Source: an uncultured Collinsella sp.
GTDB lineage: Bacteria; Actinomycetota; Coriobacteriia; Coriobacteriales; Coriobacteriaceae
NCBI GenBank assembly: GCA_900544865.1
Contig: UQXA01000045.1
Location: 1 to 14,920, forward strand
Direction: 5' to 3'
DNA length: 14,920 nt
Shown: piece after piece, positions 13,316 to 14,920 of the stretch
Numbering within the stretch: position 1 is the first letter of the stretch
How the letters are laid out: each line of letters starts with the position of its first letter
Made by a program: the position numbers and the translations under genes
Notes under the pieces: generated by a model
The model's database searches: none
What the model saw: the letters and a program-made list of their open reading frames with translations, nothing else
Told to the model about the DNA's origin: nothing

Positions 13316-14020
13316 ATGGTTGAAGCAAATAGCGTTATCCCCCTATACAAACAGATTGTCCGTGCGCTTTCTGATTCGATTGCCAACGGCACGTACCGCC
13401 CGGGAGATAAGCTTCCGACCGAGGCGGAGCTTATCGAGCAATTTGGCGTGAGCCGAATAACGGTTCGCTCTGCAATTAAAGAAATGGAAGATGCTGGGCT
13501 TGTTGAGAGGGCCCGCGGCAAGGGCACGTTCGTTTCGTCGGACACGCAGATGTATGCCGCGGACGACCGTGAGAGCTTTACCCATTCGTGCCAGCTTGCG
13601 GGCAAACAGGCGTCTACCAGGGTTCTCGAAATGGGCTGGGACTTCCCAAGCCTGCGAGACGCGAAGTTCCTGGGCGTAGACGATACCCAAAAGGTATTGC
13701 GTAGTCGTCGTCTGCGCCTTGTGGATGGCAAGCCCACGATGCTGGAAACCAATAGCTATTCCGCTGCGCTTTCTTTTTTGGAGCATGAATCCCTCGATGA
13801 TTCGCTGATGGCGGTACTCGATCGCCAGGGGATCAAGATGGGTCCCAACACGCGTACGCTCGAGGTCTGCTATGCGAGCGAGCTCGAGGCGGCATATCTT
13901 AACGTGGAGCTTGACTCTTCGCTGCTTCTGTTTGTCGATAGACGTTATGCTCCAAGCGGCGAGCCGCTCTTCATCTCCCGTCAGGTGTACTGCACCGAGC
14001 GACTGAAGTTCTATTTGTAA
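13316..14020 (+). CDS. GntR/HutC-family regulator of the PTS genes
   Basis: This 234-aa regulator has an N-terminal winged helix (about 7-75) with PLYKQIVRALSDSI, LPTEAELIEQFGVSRITVRSAI and RARGKGTFV. A UTRA ligand domain follows (about 85-232) with RRLRLVDGKPTMLETNSY and a VDRRYAPSGEPLFISRQVYC end. HutC-type regulators of this kind commonly control PTS operons by sensing a phosphorylated sugar. The start was placed at ATG 13316: GCAAAGG lies 10 nt upstream, whereas ATG 13307 has that site only 1 nt away, and a GTG at 13244 would add an atypical leader before the family's usual start. It is 136 nt upstream of the EIIA gene on the same strand. Codon use is less GC-rich than in the left part of the window. 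Confidence 0.92.
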   Translation: MVEANSVIPLYKQIVRALSDSIANGTYRPGDKLPTEAELIEQFGVSRITVRSAIKEMEDAGLVERARGKGTFVSSDTQMYAADDRESFTHSCQLAGKQASTRVLEMGWDFPSLRDAKFLGVDDTQKVLRSRRLRLVDGKPTMLETNSYSAALSFLEHESLDDSLMAVLDRQGIKMGPNTRTLEVCYASELEAAYLNVELDSSLLLFVDRRYAPSGEPLFISRQVYCTERLKFYL

Positions 14021-14034
14021 ATTAGAGATAGATC

Positions 14035-14133
14035 GGTCTATTTACCGACCAATTGTTACCGTTCGCGGATTTGGAAAATAGACACACCGCGCAGGGGTAG
14101 ATTGCTAATATACTTTGTTATGACAATATAGTA
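14035..14133 (+). promoter_or_regulatory. Control region of the PTS genes
   Basis: GTCTATTT (14036-14043) and AAATAGAC (14076-14083) form an inverted pair. TATAGT (14127-14132) is a possible -10 box, lying inside an imperfect 23-nt palindrome (14111-14133, 8 of 11 pairs, arms TACT and AGTA). Either element could bind the upstream GntR protein. No clear -35 or terminator is seen between the two genes. Confidence 0.35.
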
Positions 14134-14156
14134 CGTCTTATTGATATTGGAGAACT

Positions 14157-14576
14157 ATGAATAAGATATTGCTAGCGAGTCATGGTTATCTCGCCCAAGG
14201 CATGAAAAGCTCTCTGGAGATTTTGATGGGCACTAACGACCGAATCGAGTGCCTGTGCGCCTATATCGATGATGATTCAAGGGACGTCGCGGCGTTGATT
14301 GATGCATGGATGGAGACGAGGGACCCTGCCGACTCCTGGTTTGTCGTGACTGACATCTTTGGCGGCTCTGTTAACAACGAATTCATTCAGAGGCAGACCG
14401 CCGGATCGTTTACGTTGATCGCCGGAATGAACTTGCCGCTGCTGGTGGAAATGGTCACACAGCTGGACTCCCTGGATGCGGACAAGGCCAAAGCCGCGGT
14501 CGAGGGATCGCGTTCGTTTATTCAGCTTTGCGAGGCGGCGGATATGCTTGCCGATGTCGAAGAAGAAGAGTTCTAG
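14157..14576 (+). CDS. PTS mannose/fructose/sorbose-family EIIA
   Basis: This 139-aa soluble phosphocarrier takes phosphate from HPr and passes it to EIIB during sugar uptake. The phosphorylation site is H9 in LLASHGYLAQGM, and the second family signature is TDIFGGSVNNE (65-75), whose Asp contacts the active histidine. The length is normal for a stand-alone IIA of this family. GGAG ends 4 nt before the ATG. The C-terminus is an acidic tail (DVEEEEF). An EIIB gene follows 62 nt downstream; EIIC and EIID genes would be expected beyond the window. The sugar cannot be read from the sequence. Amino-sugars, hexoses and glucoselysine/fructoselysine-type conjugates are all transported by relatives. 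Confidence 0.93.
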   Translation: MNKILLASHGYLAQGMKSSLEILMGTNDRIECLCAYIDDDSRDVAALIDAWMETRDPADSWFVVTDIFGGSVNNEFIQRQTAGSFTLIAGMNLPLLVEMVTQLDSLDADKAKAAVEGSRSFIQLCEAADMLADVEEEEF

Positions 14577-14638
14577 CTCAAGCTTCAACGAATAATTCAA
14601 CCCTGTCATTACCTTTATTACGCGCGGAGATGATTACG

Positions 14639-14878
14639 ATGATTAAGCTTACGAGGGTCGATTACCGATTGATTCACGGCCAGGTCGCCATGTCTTGGAC
14701 ACATGCGCTGGATGTCGATTGCATCCTGTGTGCCAGCGACGCCGTGGCAAAAGACGACATGAGAAAAGCCGCTTTGAGGCTAGCTCGTCCCAACGGCGTG
14801 AAGCTCGTCATAAAAGACGTAAACGCTGCTATCGAGGCGCTCAACAGCGGCGTCACCGACAAGTATTCGCTCATATGA
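14639..14878 (+). CDS. PTS mannose-family EIIB, N-terminal half only
   Basis: The 79-aa frame is a clear start of a mannose-family EIIB, which passes phosphate from EIIA to the incoming sugar. The phospho-acceptor is H13 in the signature RVDYRLIHGQVAMSW. ASDAVAKDDMRKAALRLARP (32-51) and NSGVTDKYSLI (69-79) follow the family. Family members are about 155-165 aa, but TGA at 14876-14878 ends this one about halfway. None of the three forward frames of the remaining 42 nt resembles the expected hydrophobic continuation, so a simple frameshift does not explain it. It may be a real truncation, a rearrangement or an assembly join near the edge. The start at ATG 14639 has GCGGAG 9 nt upstream; ATG 14630 directly abuts that site. 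Confidence 0.8.
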   Translation: MIKLTRVDYRLIHGQVAMSWTHALDVDCILCASDAVAKDDMRKAALRLARPNGVKLVIKDVNAAIEALNSGVTDKYSLI

Positions 14879-14920
14879 CCCAATCCGCTGTCAAGAGCCA
14901 CAATGGCCCCGCCGACCGCT

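Noticed and set aside
33..14887. 14-nt inverted match between 33-46 and 14874-14887 near the two window ends
   Set aside because: A match of this length is expected about once by chance in a window this size, and the flanking bases differ.

Overview
The window reads as chromosomal DNA of a high-GC anaerobic actinobacterium. My best guess is a gut Coriobacteriia, most likely Collinsella or a close relative. This rests on GC-rich third codon positions, long spurious antisense frames, the enzyme set (fermentative 2-hydroxyacid dehydrogenase, mannose-type PTS, Amadori-product deglycase-like protein) and many hairpin-forming intergenic repeats. The taxon is an inference and was not checked by a search.

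Layout. (1) 81-150: degenerate REP-like repeats. (2) 236-2973: recQ helicase followed 2 nt later by a GntR/UTRA regulator. (3) 3118-4086: a two-SIS-domain sugar-phosphate deglycase resembling FrlB, with its own promoter bracketed by two near-identical 20-bp direct repeats and a strong terminator. (4) 4177-4358: a long palindrome with perfect 32-bp arms. (5) 4466-5443, minus strand: an L-2-hydroxyisocaproate/L-lactate dehydrogenase. (6) 5654-6580, plus strand: metA, with the residue set of an acetyl-CoA-using homoserine acyltransferase. (7) 6609-8127: an orphan AbiEi-like/PDDEXK fusion gene lying between two ~118-bp direct repeats. (8) 8154-8750, minus strand: 5-formyltetrahydrofolate cyclo-ligase. 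(9) 8774-9615: a hicA-hicB toxin-antitoxin module on the minus strand, bracketed by inverted REP-like motifs. (10) 9644-9785: two tandem hairpin repeats. (11) 9880-12918, minus strand: a large M16C (PreP-like) zinc peptidase. (12) 13316 to the end: a second GntR/UTRA regulator followed by mannose-family PTS EIIA and an EIIB that stops at half length. This last block looks more AT-rich than the rest.

How the parts may work together. The two GntR/UTRA genes each precede sugar-use genes: the first a deglycase, the second a PTS. No kinase for the deglycase substrate is visible, so a PTS would have to supply the phosphate; the EIIA/EIIB pair 10 kb away is a candidate only by inference. The most unusual locus is hicAB. 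Its promoter carries two tandem LexA-type boxes and a HicB-type palindrome. The toxin frame has an in-frame TGA, beyond which the frame still encodes a plausible C-terminal helix and ends in a stop overlapping the hicB start, so the toxin looks recently truncated beside an intact antitoxin. The AbiEi-PDDEXK orphan gene between direct repeats is the second place to look for an undescribed defence-type function.
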